Shown piece after piece: positions 27,708-36,290 of a stretch of 64,000 nt of DNA. Numbering within the stretch: position 1 is the stretch's first letter; each line of letters begins with the position of its first letter. A model generated the notes under the pieces. It saw only the letters and a program-made list of their open reading frames with translations, ran no database searches and had not been told where the DNA came from. Source of the stretch: Thermosipho africanus Ob7 (lineage in GTDB: Bacteria; Thermotogota; Thermotogae; Thermotogales; Fervidobacteriaceae); the NCBI RefSeq assembly GCF_003351105.1, contig NZ_NKRG01000001.1, positions 407,967 to 471,966 on the forward strand. Reading direction: 5' to 3'. A program made the position numbers and the translations under genes.

Positions 27708-27717
27708 ATGTTATAAT
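27708..27717 (+). promoter_or_regulatory. Extended -10 element upstream of hppA
   Basis: TGTTATAAT (TGN-TATAAT) ends at 27717, about 25 nt before the possible leader ORF and 93 nt before hppA. No convincing -35 is seen. Confidence 0.55.
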
Positions 27718-27742
27718 TCTGTTAACAAAAGGTGATAATAAA

Positions 27743-27805
27743 ATGTTTAAAGAACTTTTACATTATAAATTTAAGTTAGAATTTTCACAAAAATTGAGGG
27801 GGTGA
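27743..27805 (+). CDS. Possible 20-residue leader peptide of hppA
   Basis: ATG at 27743 follows AAGGTGAT at good spacing. The frame reads MFKELLHYKFKLEFSQKLRG and stops at 27803-27805, inside the SD region of hppA (GGGGGTGATGATATG). Such an arrangement could couple translation of hppA to the leader. Nothing else proves that it is translated. Confidence 0.4.
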   Translation: MFKELLHYKFKLEFSQKLRG

Positions 27806-27809
27806 TGAT

Positions 27810-29951
27810 ATGTTTATATATTTATTATTACCTATTGTCGGTGTATTTCTTGCTTTGTTAAACTTTTGGAGTGTAACAAAAAAGCCAGAAGGTACTAAGG
27901 AAATGATAGAAATAGCAAAAGCTATTAGAGAAGGTGCTGATGCATTTATTTCTCATGAATACAAAGTTGTTTTTAAAATATCTCTTCCAATTGCAATAAT
28001 CCTTGGATTATTGACTGAATGGTATGTTTCAGTTTCATTCTTAATAGGTGCTCTAATGAGTTCCATAGCAGGTTATATTGGTATGAAAATAGCAACGCGT
28101 GCAAATGTAAGAGTTTCAAACACTGCTCGTGTAACAAAAGACATAGATAAGACATTAAAAGTAGCTTTTCATGGTGGTTCAGTTATGGGGCTTTCTGTAA
28201 GTTCATTTGCTCTCCTTGGATTGGGATTAGTTTTTTTAATTTTTGGATATCAGTTAAAAAAAGAATATTTGGTAATTGTGGAAAATTATCTTGGTATAAA
28301 TTTTATTCCGTTTGCAATGACAGTTTCTGGGTATTCTTTGGGCTGCTCAATAATTGCAATGTTTGATAGGGTAGGTGGAGGTGTGTATACAAAGGCAGCA
28401 GATATGGCGGCAGATTTGGTTGGAAAAACTGAATTAAAACTTCCTGAAGATGATCCAAGAAACCCTGCAACAATTGCAGATAACGTTGGAGATAACGTTG
28501 GAGATGTTGCAGGACTTGGTGCAGATTTACTTGAAAGTTATGTAGGATCTATACTTTCAGCGATAGTTTTAGCTTCATATATCTTTGCACTTTCTGGTGG
28601 GATATATTATGAAACTGCAAAAAAGTTAATTTTTTATCCTTTTTTGTATACAATAATAGGTTTAATAGGAAGTATTATAGGTATTTATTATATAATATTT
28701 AAAAAAGGCTCTGGAAAGCCACACAAAGATTTGAATACTGCACTTATGTTATCAGCTTTTTTAAGTCTGGCTGGGAATTTTTTAATGACAAATATATTTT
28801 TTGAAAATGTAGATGGTCTTGAAAAATTTGGGTTTAGATTTGGAAAATTTTCACCTTATGTTTCTTCAATTTTGGGGATCTTTTCAGGTATTATTATTGG
28901 TCTTCTTGCAGAATATTATACATCTGATGAGTTTAGACCAACTAGAGAGTTAAGTTATAAATCAAAAGAAGGAACAGCAATAGTAATTAGTAGTGGCATG
29001 GCATTAGGAATGAAAAGTGTCTTTATTCCTTCTATATTTTTGTTTATTTCAATCTTATTAGCCGATTATTTTTCAGGTTTATATGGAGTAGCAATGGCTT
29101 CAATTGGTATGCTGTCATTTGTTGCAACATCTGTTTCTGTTGATTCATACGGCCCTATTGCAGATAATGCAGGTGGAATAAGTGAAATGGCAAAACTTGA
29201 ACCAGAAGTTAGGGAAATAACTGATAAACTTGATATGGTTGGTAATACTACTGCTGCAATTGGAAAAGGTTTTGCAATTGGTTCTGCAGCACTTGCAGCA
29301 TTATCTTTATTTGCATCTTATGTTTTTTCACAGACTTCACCAGGGATGTCAGTGAAAAATATATTTGATTTTCTTAATTTGAATATAATAAATGCAAAAA
29401 CACTATCTGGAGCAATAATAGGTGCTGCACTTCCATACATGTTTAGTGGGATTTTAATAGAATCGGTAGTAAAGACGGCTGCTTTAATGGTTGATGAAAT
29501 TAGAAATCAAGTTAAAGAAAAGCCAGGGATTTTAAAAGGGACTCAAAAACCTGATTATGAAAAATGTATAAGAATTAGTGCATCAGGTGCTATAAAACAA
29601 ATGTCTAAGCCAGTTTTTATTGCAGTATTTACACCAATAGTTTCAGGGTTTTTCTTAGGTACAGAATTTGTTGGAGGAGTGTTGGTAGGAACTACTTTAA
29701 GTGGTATAATGTTAGCGTTATTTACTGCAAATGCTGGTGGCGCTTGGGATAATGCTAAAAAACATCTCGAACAAGGTAAAATTCCTGGAGCTATAAAAGG
29801 TAGTAATGAACATAGTGCATTAGTTATAGGTGATACAGTAGGAGATCCTTTAAAAGACACAGTAGGACCAAGTTTGGATATACTTATAAAAATTATGTCT
29901 GTAATTTCTTTAATTTTGGCTCCATTATTTTTGAAATTCCATATTTTTTAA
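27810..29951 (+). CDS. hppA: Membrane-bound ion-translocating pyrophosphatase
   Basis: 713 residues with about 16 hydrophobic segments. It hydrolyses pyrophosphate to pump H+ or Na+. Catalytic signatures are [39 protein letters not shown], the second acidic motif [16 protein letters not shown] and [10 protein letters not shown] near the end. The segment [16 protein letters not shown] has Ala at the position that is Lys in K+-independent enzymes, so this is the K+-dependent type, which in Thermotoga pumps Na+; the ion here is inferred. A possible leader ORF ends at its SD. Confidence 0.96.
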   Translation: MFIYLLLPIVGVFLALLNFWSVTKKPEGTKEMIEIAKAIREGADAFISHEYKVVFKISLPIAIILGLLTEWYVSVSFLIGALMSSIAGYIGMKIATRANVRVSNTARVTKDIDKTLKVAFHGGSVMGLSVSSFALLGLGLVFLIFGYQLKKEYLVIVENYLGINFIPFAMTVSGYSLGCSIIAMFDRVGGGVYTKAADMAADLVGKTELKLPEDDPRNPATIADNVGDNVGDVAGLGADLLESYVGSILSAIVLASYIFALSGGIYYETAKKLIFYPFLYTIIGLIGSIIGIYYIIFKKGSGKPHKDLNTALMLSAFLSLAGNFLMTNIFFENVDGLEKFGFRFGKFSPYVSSILGIFSGIIIGLLAEYYTSDEFRPTRELSYKSKEGTAIVISSGMALGMKSVFIPSIFLFISILLADYFSGLYGVAMASIGMLSFVATSVSVDSYGPIADNAGGISEMAKLEPEVREITDKLDMVGNTTAAIGKGFAIGSAALAALSLFASYVFSQTSPGMSVKNIFDFLNLNIINAKTLSGAIIGAALPYMFSGILIESVVKTAALMVDEIRNQVKEKPGILKGTQKPDYEKCIRISASGAIKQMSKPVFIAVFTPIVSGFFLGTEFVGGVLVGTTLSGIMLALFTANAGGAWDNAKKHLEQGKIPGAIKGSNEHSALVIGDTVGDPLKDTVGPSLDILIKIMSVISLILAPLFLKFHIF

Positions 29952-29964
29952 CAGGGGGTAAGTT

Positions 29965-30708
29965 ATGAAATTTGCTTTTGGAAGGTATGTTCCTACAGAC
30001 TCAGTTATTCATTCTCTAGATCCAAGATCAAAAATTGTATCTTCATTTCTTTTTATAGCAACAGTTTTGTCAGTTAGTAGTTTATATGATTATATATGGT
30101 TATTTCTTTTGTTTATGGTAATAGTAAAGTTGTCAAAGATTTCAATAAAGATCTATCTTAGATCAGTTAAGAATATGTTGTTTTTAATAGCTTTTGCAAC
30201 TGTTATACAGTATTTTGTAAGTGGTATTGAAACTGCGGCTTTTATTGCATTGAGATTAATTTTTGTAGTTTTGTTTGCATCGTTTCTTACATACACAACT
30301 TCTCCGCTACTTATTGCCAGAGGTTTGGCTGATTTATTGAAATACTTTGGTGTGAAAAAAAGATATAGAGAAGACTTTAGTATGATCATGACTATTTCTT
30401 TTAGATTTATACCAATTCTATTTGATGAAGTTGATAGGATTATTAAAGCTCAAATTGCAAGAGGGGCAAAGTTCGATCAACCTGGGATAAGGTATAAAGT
30501 TCAGGGTATCGTGGCTATAATTATACCATTGCTAATCTCTGCAATCAGAAAGGCAGAAGAAATTTCAATAGCACTTCAAGCTAGAAAATATGGAGTTTTT
30601 GAAAGAAGTAGTTATTATGTTTTAAAATGGAAGAAAATTGATACATATTTTTTTACATTTTCAATATTAGTTTTTTTATTTCTTTTTATTTTAAAAATTA
30701 TTTTTTAA
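29965..30708 (+). CDS. ecfT: Energy-coupling factor transporter transmembrane protein EcfT
   Basis: 247 residues, CbiQ/EcfT family, with membrane helices in the N-terminal half and at the C terminus. The coupling helices carry the paired short motifs IARGAKFD and LQARKYG that contact the ATPases. YVPTDSVIHSLDPRSKI is the family N terminus. GGGGGT precedes the ATG, 13 nt after hppA. Neither EcfA ATPases nor an S component is in the window, so this is a stand-alone T subunit likely shared among vitamin transporters. Confidence 0.9.
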   Translation: MKFAFGRYVPTDSVIHSLDPRSKIVSSFLFIATVLSVSSLYDYIWLFLLFMVIVKLSKISIKIYLRSVKNMLFLIAFATVIQYFVSGIETAAFIALRLIFVVLFASFLTYTTSPLLIARGLADLLKYFGVKKRYREDFSMIMTISFRFIPILFDEVDRIIKAQIARGAKFDQPGIRYKVQGIVAIIIPLLISAIRKAEEISIALQARKYGVFERSSYYVLKWKKIDTYFFTFSILVFLFLFILKIIF

Positions 30709-30714
30709 TAAAGG

Positions 30715-30743
30715 TTGTTAAAATGCAATAATAATAGTATAAT
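30715..30743 (+). promoter_or_regulatory. Promoter of fabG
   Basis: TTGTTA (30715-30720), 17-nt spacer, TATAAT (30738-30743). The gene starts 56 nt downstream. Confidence 0.8.
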
Positions 30744-30798
30744 TATAAATGTAAAAGTTAAATGAGTCTAATTTTATCTACAAAAAGGGGGTTTTTAT

Positions 30799-31542
30799 AT
30801 GAGATTGAAAGATAAAGTTTGTATTATAACCGGAGCAGCAAGTGGGATAGGAAAGGCAGCTGCATTGTTATTTTCAAAAGAAGGTGCTACAATAATTGCG
30901 TGTGATATGTCCGAAGAAAATTTAAAAGTATTAAAAGAAGATAATCCTGGTCCTGGAGTTATTGATACTTATGTTTTGGATGTTACAGATAGAAAGAGAA
31001 TAAATGAGGTTGTTGAAGAAGTTGCTAGTAAATATGGTAAAATTGACGTTTTAGTAAATAATGCAGGAATAACGAGGGATGCTCTTTTGTTAAAAATGAA
31101 GGAAGAAGATTGGGATGCAGTAATTAATGTTAATCTAAAAGGTGTATTTAATATGACGCAAGCAGTTGCACCTTTTATGATTAAAGCAGGTAAAGGAAGT
31201 ATTATTAATACATCTTCAATTGTTGGGGTTTTTGGAAATATAGGTCAGACAAATTATTCCGCAACAAAAGCAGGTGTAATTGGTATGACTAAAACTTGGG
31301 CAAAAGAGCTTGCAAGAAAAGGTGCCCAAATTAGAGTAAATGCCGTTGCTCCAGGATTTATAAAAACTCCTATGACTGAAAAAGTTCCTGAAAAAATAAT
31401 TAACGCTTTGAATGAAAAAATTCCATTAAAGAGAATGGGTGAACCTGAAGAAGTTGCAAATCTCTATTTATTCTTAGCTTCAGATGAATCTTCATATATT
31501 ACAGGGCAAGTAATTGGTATAGATGGTGGATTGGTAATTTAA
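30799..31542 (+). CDS. fabG: 3-oxoacyl-[acyl-carrier-protein] reductase FabG (SDR family)
   Basis: 247 residues, classical short-chain dehydrogenase. Motifs are TGAASGIGKAA (cofactor loop), NNAGITRDALL, catalytic Ser in NTSSIVGVFGN, YSATKAGVIG (Tyr-x-x-x-Lys) and APGFIKTPMTE. It reduces 3-oxoacyl-ACP in fatty acid elongation. Other SDR substrates are possible because no other fab gene is adjacent. It is a single-gene unit with its own promoter and terminator. Confidence 0.88.
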   Translation: MRLKDKVCIITGAASGIGKAAALLFSKEGATIIACDMSEENLKVLKEDNPGPGVIDTYVLDVTDRKRINEVVEEVASKYGKIDVLVNNAGITRDALLLKMKEEDWDAVINVNLKGVFNMTQAVAPFMIKAGKGSIINTSSIVGVFGNIGQTNYSATKAGVIGMTKTWAKELARKGAQIRVNAVAPGFIKTPMTEKVPEKIINALNEKIPLKRMGEPEEVANLYLFLASDESSYITGQVIGIDGGLVI

Positions 31543-31557
31543 AGAGTGTATATATTG

Positions 31558-31589
31558 AAAAGGTGCCTGTAAAATGCCAGGCACCTTTT
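31558..31589 (+). terminator. Terminator after fabG
   Basis: AAAAGGTGCCTG and CAGGCACC plus a T run form a strong hairpin with an 8-nt loop. Confidence 0.92.
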
Positions 31590-31638
31590 TTTATTTTTTA
31601 TGTTAAAATTAATTAAAAGATTAAAGGAGGTAATATAT

Positions 31639-32562
31639 ATGATATTTACACTTACAATGAATCCGTGCCTTGATAGGTATATTTATGTAGATGATTTAAA
31701 GCTTGATGACACAATCAGAGCAAAAAAAGTAGTGGATTATCCTGCAGGAAAAGGAATAGATGTATCAAGGGTTATTAAAGAGCTTGGTGGGATTTCAGTA
31801 GCTATTTCTCTTTTAGGTGGTGATACTGGAAGAAAAATTGAAGAAATGCTTGATATGGAAGGCGTTATATATACGACGATAAGGGTTAGTGTAGAAACAA
31901 GAACAAATATTATTTTAGAAACAAATAGTGGACAGTTTAGAATAAGCGTTCCAACTAAAAAAGTTTCGAGAAAAAAGCTAGAAACAGTTTTAGAAGTTTT
32001 AAATGCTATAGTTAGAAAAGAAGATATTATTGTAATTTCTGGAAGCCTTCCAACTGGTGTTTCACCTGATTTTTACACAGGAATAATTTTTGCTTTAAAA
32101 CAATGGGGAGTATATGTTTATTTTGATGCAGATGGTGAAAAGTTAAAATCAGGGTTATTGGGTGGTCCTGATGTAATAAAACCTAATCAACATGAGTTCG
32201 AAAGGCTTGTAGGTAAGAAAATAGAAAAGTTTGAAGATTTTATAGAACAAGGTAAGAAATTAATTTTGGAGTATAATCTTAAAGAAATATTACTAACTTT
32301 AGGATCCAAAGGAGCTTTATTATTGGCAAATGATGAAGGATATTTTGCTAAACCTATTGATGTTCCAGTAAATAGTGCAGTAGGGGCCGGAGATTCATTT
32401 TTAGCAGCTTATGTTTTAATGAGAGATAAAGGTAGATATGAAGCTTTTAAGTGGGCAAATGCAGCAGGAAATGCGGCAGTTATGACTCCTGGAACCGAGT
32501 TATGTAAAAAGGCCGATGTTTTAAATTTACTTGATAGAGTGCAAATTGAGAGGATTTATTAA
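31639..32562 (+). CDS. fruK: 1-phosphofructokinase-type PfkB family sugar kinase
   Basis: 307 residues from ATG 31639, which AAAGGAGG precedes; an upstream in-frame ATG at 31600 lies in the terminator/promoter region. Family signs are FTLTMNPCLDRYIYVDDL, PAGKGIDVSRVIKELGG, ISGSLPTGVSPDFY, DADGEKLKSGLLGGPDVIKPNQHEFE and the catalytic NSAVGAGDSFLAAYV. The N terminus and GKGID motif match 1-phosphofructokinase and tagatose-6-phosphate kinase. No fructose PTS genes are present, so the exact substrate is uncertain. Its last 36 nt overlap the opposing epimerase gene. Confidence 0.87.
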   Translation: MIFTLTMNPCLDRYIYVDDLKLDDTIRAKKVVDYPAGKGIDVSRVIKELGGISVAISLLGGDTGRKIEEMLDMEGVIYTTIRVSVETRTNIILETNSGQFRISVPTKKVSRKKLETVLEVLNAIVRKEDIIVISGSLPTGVSPDFYTGIIFALKQWGVYVYFDADGEKLKSGLLGGPDVIKPNQHEFERLVGKKIEKFEDFIEQGKKLILEYNLKEILLTLGSKGALLLANDEGYFAKPIDVPVNSAVGAGDSFLAAYVLMRDKGRYEAFKWANAAGNAAVMTPGTELCKKADVLNLLDRVQIERIY

Positions 32563-33543
32563 TTTCTCTTTTAAAAAGTAATTTGAAAGCCATTCCAATG
32601 TATCATAAAGAGTTATTTTTATATCTCTTGGATTATAATTTATTTCTTTTGTAGCTTTTTTATGTGAAAATGTATAGTTTCTTGTTAACGTATGTATTGA
32701 GTAAGGAGTAAATAGTGGTTTTTTATTTACAAGATATCCAAAAGTTGTTGAAAATAATGATAAAAAATATGCAAAGTTTGTATTTATAACTTTTGGTTTT
32801 ATGTTTTTCCCGGTGATTTCATTTAAAAGATGTATAAGTTCAGTCATTTTAAAAGTTTTGTTTGAAAGTATATAAAAATTAGCTCTTTTATCAAGGTAAA
32901 TAAGTTTAATAATTCCATCTGCAACGTCTCTTACATCTACAAAATCAAAACTTCCATCAATAATGTATTTGAGTTTGTTTGTTAAATATTTTAAAAACAT
33001 TATTCCCATTTCAGATGGTTTAAAATCAAATGGACCAATAATACCAGTTGGGCATACGGTGGTAATGTCTAAACCTGATTTTATTGCGTTAAGAACTTCA
33101 AGTGCTGCAAATGCTTTTGATTTGCCATATACTCCAGAAGTTTTTGAAGGATCGATATTAGTGTTTTCATCTATAACAGTTCCAGGCTTTGGCTCTTCAA
33201 ATGCGTGAACTGAGCTAATATAAATTAGTTTTTTATTTAACTTTTTACAAACTTTTAGTATGTTTTTAGTCCCGTCTATATTTACTGAGTAAACAGCTTT
33301 TTTCTTCCAGGGAAGTATTGATATAAGTGCAGCAAGATGAATAATTATGTCAGCATCTTTTGATAGTTTTTCAACTAGTGTATAATCTCTTACATCACCT
33401 TTTACTATTTTTACATTTAATCCTCTCAAACTTTCACATTTGTCACTTGGATGAACAAGTGTTACAACTTGTTCATCCATTTTTAAAAGCTTTCGGATAA
33501 GAACATTTCCTAAATGTCCTGAACCACCAGTAATAAATATCAT
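32527..33543 (-). CDS. NAD(P)-dependent epimerase/reductase (extended SDR, dihydroflavonol-reductase-like)
   Basis: 338 residues. The Rossmann motif is FITGGSGHLGNVLIRKLL, with IIHLAALIS, SSVHAF (catalytic Ser) and GVYGKSKAFAALEVL (Tyr-x-x-x-Lys). It resembles DFR/hopanoid-type or nucleoside-diphosphate-sugar SDRs; the substrate is unknown. The ATG overlaps the MarR gene stop by 4 nt. The segment encoding MDEQVVTLVHPS contains a perfect 13-bp inverted repeat. Confidence 0.85.
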   Translation of the reverse strand: MIFITGGSGHLGNVLIRKLLKMDEQVVTLVHPSDKCESLRGLNVKIVKGDVRDYTLVEKLSKDADIIIHLAALISILPWKKKAVYSVNIDGTKNILKVCKKLNKKLIYISSVHAFEEPKPGTVIDENTNIDPSKTSGVYGKSKAFAALEVLNAIKSGLDITTVCPTGIIGPFDFKPSEMGIMFLKYLTNKLKYIIDGSFDFVDVRDVADGIIKLIYLDKRANFYILSNKTFKMTELIHLLNEITGKNIKPKVINTNFAYFLSLFSTTFGYLVNKKPLFTPYSIHTLTRNYTFSHKKATKEINYNPRDIKITLYDTLEWLSNYFLKEKLINPLNLHSIK

Positions 33544-33968
33544 TCTTTCTCACCTCCTAAATTTTTAATAAAGTATTCAAAGCCTTTGTTAATAATTTGA
33601 AGTTCATTATCAGGAATTTTAGAAATGGTATAGTCGACAATTTTATTAAAATCTTCCAAAAATTTATTAAAAATGTTTTCGCCTTTTTTTGTTAAAATTA
33701 AGAATATTTTTCTTCTGTCTTTTCTAGACCTTATTCTTTTGACAAGATTTTCTTGTTCTAATTTGTCAATAATGACTGTTATAGTACTTTTTGAAAGATT
33801 TAGTTTTTGAGAACATTCTTTCATTGTAACGTTGTTATTTAAGGCAATAAAAACAAATACATAAAATTCATTTGTAGTCATTTTTGAAAATACTTTGTTT
33901 GAATGAAAAAAATTGACAAAATTTACTACTAGTGAGAAGATTGTTTTCAAGATATCTTCTTTATTCAA
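33540..33968 (-). CDS. MarR-family transcriptional regulator
   Basis: 142 residues from TTG 33968 (AGGAGGTG upstream). The winged helix-turn-helix is MKECSQKLNLSKSTITVIIDKLEQENLVKRIRSRKDRRKIFLILTKKG, with helical dimerisation ends. It is co-transcribed with the epimerase. Three tandem 16-bp repeats directly upstream are the likely operator, suggesting autoregulation; the ligand is unknown. Confidence 0.92.
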   Translation of the reverse strand: MNKEDILKTIFSLVVNFVNFFHSNKVFSKMTTNEFYVFVFIALNNNVTMKECSQKLNLSKSTITVIIDKLEQENLVKRIRSRKDRRKIFLILTKKGENIFNKFLEDFNKIVDYTISKIPDNELQIINKGFEYFIKNLGGEKE

Positions 33969-33986
33969 AATAGCACCTCCTAATAT

Positions 33987-34034
33987 GGTTTAATATATAA
34001 ACTATTTATATTATAAACAATTTATATTATGAAC
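33987..34034 (-). promoter_or_regulatory. Three tandem 16-bp repeats over the MarR promoter
   Basis: Minus strand units: GTTCATAATATAAATT (34034-34019), GTTTATAATATAAATA (34018-34003) and GTTTATATATTAAACC (34002-33987). The middle unit contains TATAAT (34010-34015), which could be the -10, with TTTGGT at 34033-34038 as -35. The last unit is also an inverted repeat GTTTA-N5-TAAAC. Probably the regulator's operator. Confidence 0.6.
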
Positions 34035-34143
34035 CAAAATTAGAATAAACTGTTTGTGTCTTTTTGAAAGCAATTTACAGTTAATTATCTTTTTTATTCT
34101 TTCTTTTTGATATAATTAAGTTAAGAAAGAAGGGGGGATTAAA

Positions 34144-34674
34144 ATGTACAATGGAAAATTAGTTAGGTTAAGGGCGTATGAAAAAAATGACTTGGAAATA
34201 GCAAGGAAATTTGTAAATGATCCAGAGGTTAAAAAATATTTGATCCCTGGAATTCCGTTTCCATTAAGGGTTGATGATGAAGAAAAATGGTATAACAGTT
34301 TAAACCCATTTGGAAGAGGAGAATATTCTTTTGCTATTGAAAGGATTGAAGATGGGAAATACATTGGAGGTTGTGGTATAAACAAAGTTGATTGGAAAAA
34401 CTCAGTTGCTGAAGTTGGTATTTTTTTGGGAAAACCATATTGGAATAAAGGATATGGAACAGATGCTATGAGAGTATTAGTCAATTTTATTTTTAACGAA
34501 ATGAATATTAATAAAGTAAAGTTAGAGGTATTTTCATTCAATGAAAGAGCAATAAGAAGTTATGAAAAAGTAGGATTTAAAATAGAAGGGGCTTTAAGAG
34601 AGGAGATATTTAGAAATGGTAAATATTATAATGTAATTGTTATGGGTTTGCTAAGAAAGGAGTGGAACAGTTGA
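34144..34674 (+). CDS. GNAT-family N-acetyltransferase (RimJ/RimL type)
   Basis: 176 residues. GKLVRLRAYEKNDLE is the typical start, followed by GGCGINKVDWKNSVAEVGIFLGKPYWNKGYGTDAMRVL (acetyl-CoA-binding turn) and SFNERAIRSYEKVGFKIEGALRE. It may acetylate a protein N terminus, an amino acid or an amine; the substrate is unknown. GGGGGG precedes the ATG. Its end overlaps the aldehyde dehydrogenase start. Confidence 0.9.
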   Translation: MYNGKLVRLRAYEKNDLEIARKFVNDPEVKKYLIPGIPFPLRVDDEEKWYNSLNPFGRGEYSFAIERIEDGKYIGGCGINKVDWKNSVAEVGIFLGKPYWNKGYGTDAMRVLVNFIFNEMNINKVKLEVFSFNERAIRSYEKVGFKIEGALREEIFRNGKYYNVIVMGLLRKEWNS

Positions 34675-36008
34675 TAAATTCTTTAAAAGAATTTTTCAGT
34701 ACTGGAAAAACATATGATTTAGAGTTTAGGATTAATCAATTAAAAATTTTAAAACATGCATTGGAAGAGTTTGAAGAAGATTTATATAGTGCTCTTTTTC
34801 TTGATTTAAATAAATCAAAAGAGGAATCTTTTTTGACAGAAATATTTATTGTTTATAGAGAAATAAAATATTTTATTAAGAATTTAAAAAAACTTTCAAA
34901 ACCTAAAAGAGTAAAAGTTGGTATTGAGAATAAATCTGGAAAAGGTTTTTTAATTCCTGAACCATACGGTGTAACTTTAATTATTTCGCCTTGGAATTAT
35001 CCTGTAAATTTAACCCTAACTCCTTTAGTTGGAGCTATTGCAGCTGGAAATTGTGCTGTTTTAAAACCTTCTGAATATTCAGAAAATGTTACTAAAGTTT
35101 TAGAAAAAATGATAACAAAGTATTTTTCAGAAGATTATATAAAAGTAGTTACAGGAGATGCAGAAATTTCTAAAAAACTTTTAGATCAAGATTTTGATTA
35201 TATATTTTTTACGGGGAGTCCAGGTGTTGGAAAATATGTAATGAAAAAAGCATCTGAAAGGCTAATTCCAGTAACACTTGAGCTTGGGGGAAAAAATCCA
35301 ACTATTGTAGATTCAACTTGTGATTTAGAACTTTCAGCTAAAAGAATTGCTTGGGGAAAATTATTAAATGCAGGGCAAACATGTATTTCTCCTGATTACT
35401 TAATAGTTGAAGAAAGTATTAAGGAGCAACTAGTTGAAAGGTTAATTAAATATTTCGAAGATTTTCAAAGTAAGATGGCTTGTATAATTAATGACAGGCA
35501 TGTAAAAAGACTAAAAAATTTTTTAAATAATACAAAAGGAAGAGTAATTTTTGGAGGGAAAGTATATGAAAGAAAGTTTGAACCTACTATTGTAGATGAT
35601 GTGAAAATAAACGATTCATTAATGAGTGAAGAAATATTTGGTCCTATTTTGCCTATAATTACATTTAAAGATGAAAAAGATATATTTGAAATAATTAGTA
35701 AAAATCCATATCCTTTGTCTCTTTATGTATTTTCGAATAACAAAGCTTTTGTTAAAAATGTTATTAATAAAATTCAAGCTGGTGGGATAAGTGTAAATGA
35801 CACAATTTCTCATTTTGTCCCAGAAAGTTTTCCTTTTGGTGGAATAAAAACAAGCGGAATAGGAAGGTATCATGGTAGATATAGTTTTGAAACATTTTCA
35901 CACTTTAAACCGGTATTTTTTAGAGGAAAGTTTGAAATTAACGTAAAATATCCCCCATATAAAGGTTTTGAAAAAATTCAAAAAATGTTAAGAAAGTGGT
36001 ACTTATGA
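34671..36008 (+). CDS. Aldehyde dehydrogenase (ALDH3-like)
   Basis: About 445 residues from TTG 34671 (AAAGGAG 8 nt upstream); a GTG at 34662 overlaps the SD. Motifs are IISPWNYPVNLTLTPLVGAIAAGNCAVLKPSE, FTGSPGVGKYVMKKA, VTLELGGKNPTIVD and the catalytic Cys in NAGQTCISPDY, with SEEIFGPILPII near the C terminus. The short length and lack of an N-terminal extension match class 3 fatty or aromatic aldehyde dehydrogenases. It oxidises aldehydes with NAD(P). No alcohol dehydrogenase is adjacent. Confidence 0.93.
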   Translation: MINSLKEFFSTGKTYDLEFRINQLKILKHALEEFEEDLYSALFLDLNKSKEESFLTEIFIVYREIKYFIKNLKKLSKPKRVKVGIENKSGKGFLIPEPYGVTLIISPWNYPVNLTLTPLVGAIAAGNCAVLKPSEYSENVTKVLEKMITKYFSEDYIKVVTGDAEISKKLLDQDFDYIFFTGSPGVGKYVMKKASERLIPVTLELGGKNPTIVDSTCDLELSAKRIAWGKLLNAGQTCISPDYLIVEESIKEQLVERLIKYFEDFQSKMACIINDRHVKRLKNFLNNTKGRVIFGGKVYERKFEPTIVDDVKINDSLMSEEIFGPILPIITFKDEKDIFEIISKNPYPLSLYVFSNNKAFVKNVINKIQAGGISVNDTISHFVPESFPFGGIKTSGIGRYHGRYSFETFSHFKPVFFRGKFEINVKYPPYKGFEKIQKMLRKWYL

Positions 36009-36194
36009 TTTTGATTTTTAACTTTTTATAGCAATTTACATTGCTACAGTTTTAGTTGCAAATACAGAAAATAATTGAATGCTTATGTATGAGCAATTTA
36101 AACTTTTGGTATTTATTTGCACTTTAACTTTAGGAAAGTTCAGCAGTATTTATAGGCTTTCATTTACTTTTTATACCATCCTTAATAAATCTCT
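36009..36194. other. Gene-free stretch before the pst operon
   Basis: No credible ORF. A perfect 7-bp inverted repeat TAGCAAT-TTAC-ATTGCTA (36029-36046) with a short downstream T run might be a weak terminator for the aldehyde dehydrogenase transcript. I see nothing else. Confidence 0.4.
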
Positions 36195-36256
36195 CCTTTA
36201 TCTCTTAACATTTCTTAATATTTCTAAAAAAAAGTAAAATGTATATTTTAGATAAT
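36195..36256 (+). promoter_or_regulatory. Putative Pho box and promoter of the pst operon
   Basis: TTAACA (36205-36210), TTAATA (36215-36220) and TAAAAA (36225-36230) repeat with an exact 10-nt period, each pair separated by TTTC. CCTTTA-TCTC (36195-36204) may be a fourth, weaker unit. PhoP/PhoB-type activators bind tandem TTAACA-like repeats overlapping the -35. Two possible -10 elements follow, TAAAAT (36235-36240) and GATAAT (36251-36256). Confidence 0.5.
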
Positions 36257-36257
36257 A

Positions 36258-36281
36258 CTCCTGGAGACCAAAAACCAGGAG
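36258..36281 (+). promoter_or_regulatory. Inverted repeat sequestering the pstS ribosome-binding site
   Basis: CTCCTGG (36258-36264) and CCAGGAG (36275-36281) are perfect complements with a 10-nt loop; the right arm contains most of the SD AGGAGG. If transcribed, the hairpin would block ribosome access. Confidence 0.45.
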
Positions 36282-36290
36282 GTGTTTCTT

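Noticed and set aside
36029..36046. TAGCAAT/ATTGCTA hairpin as a terminator
   Set aside because: The stem is short and AT-rich and the following T run is only four; kept as a weak possibility only.
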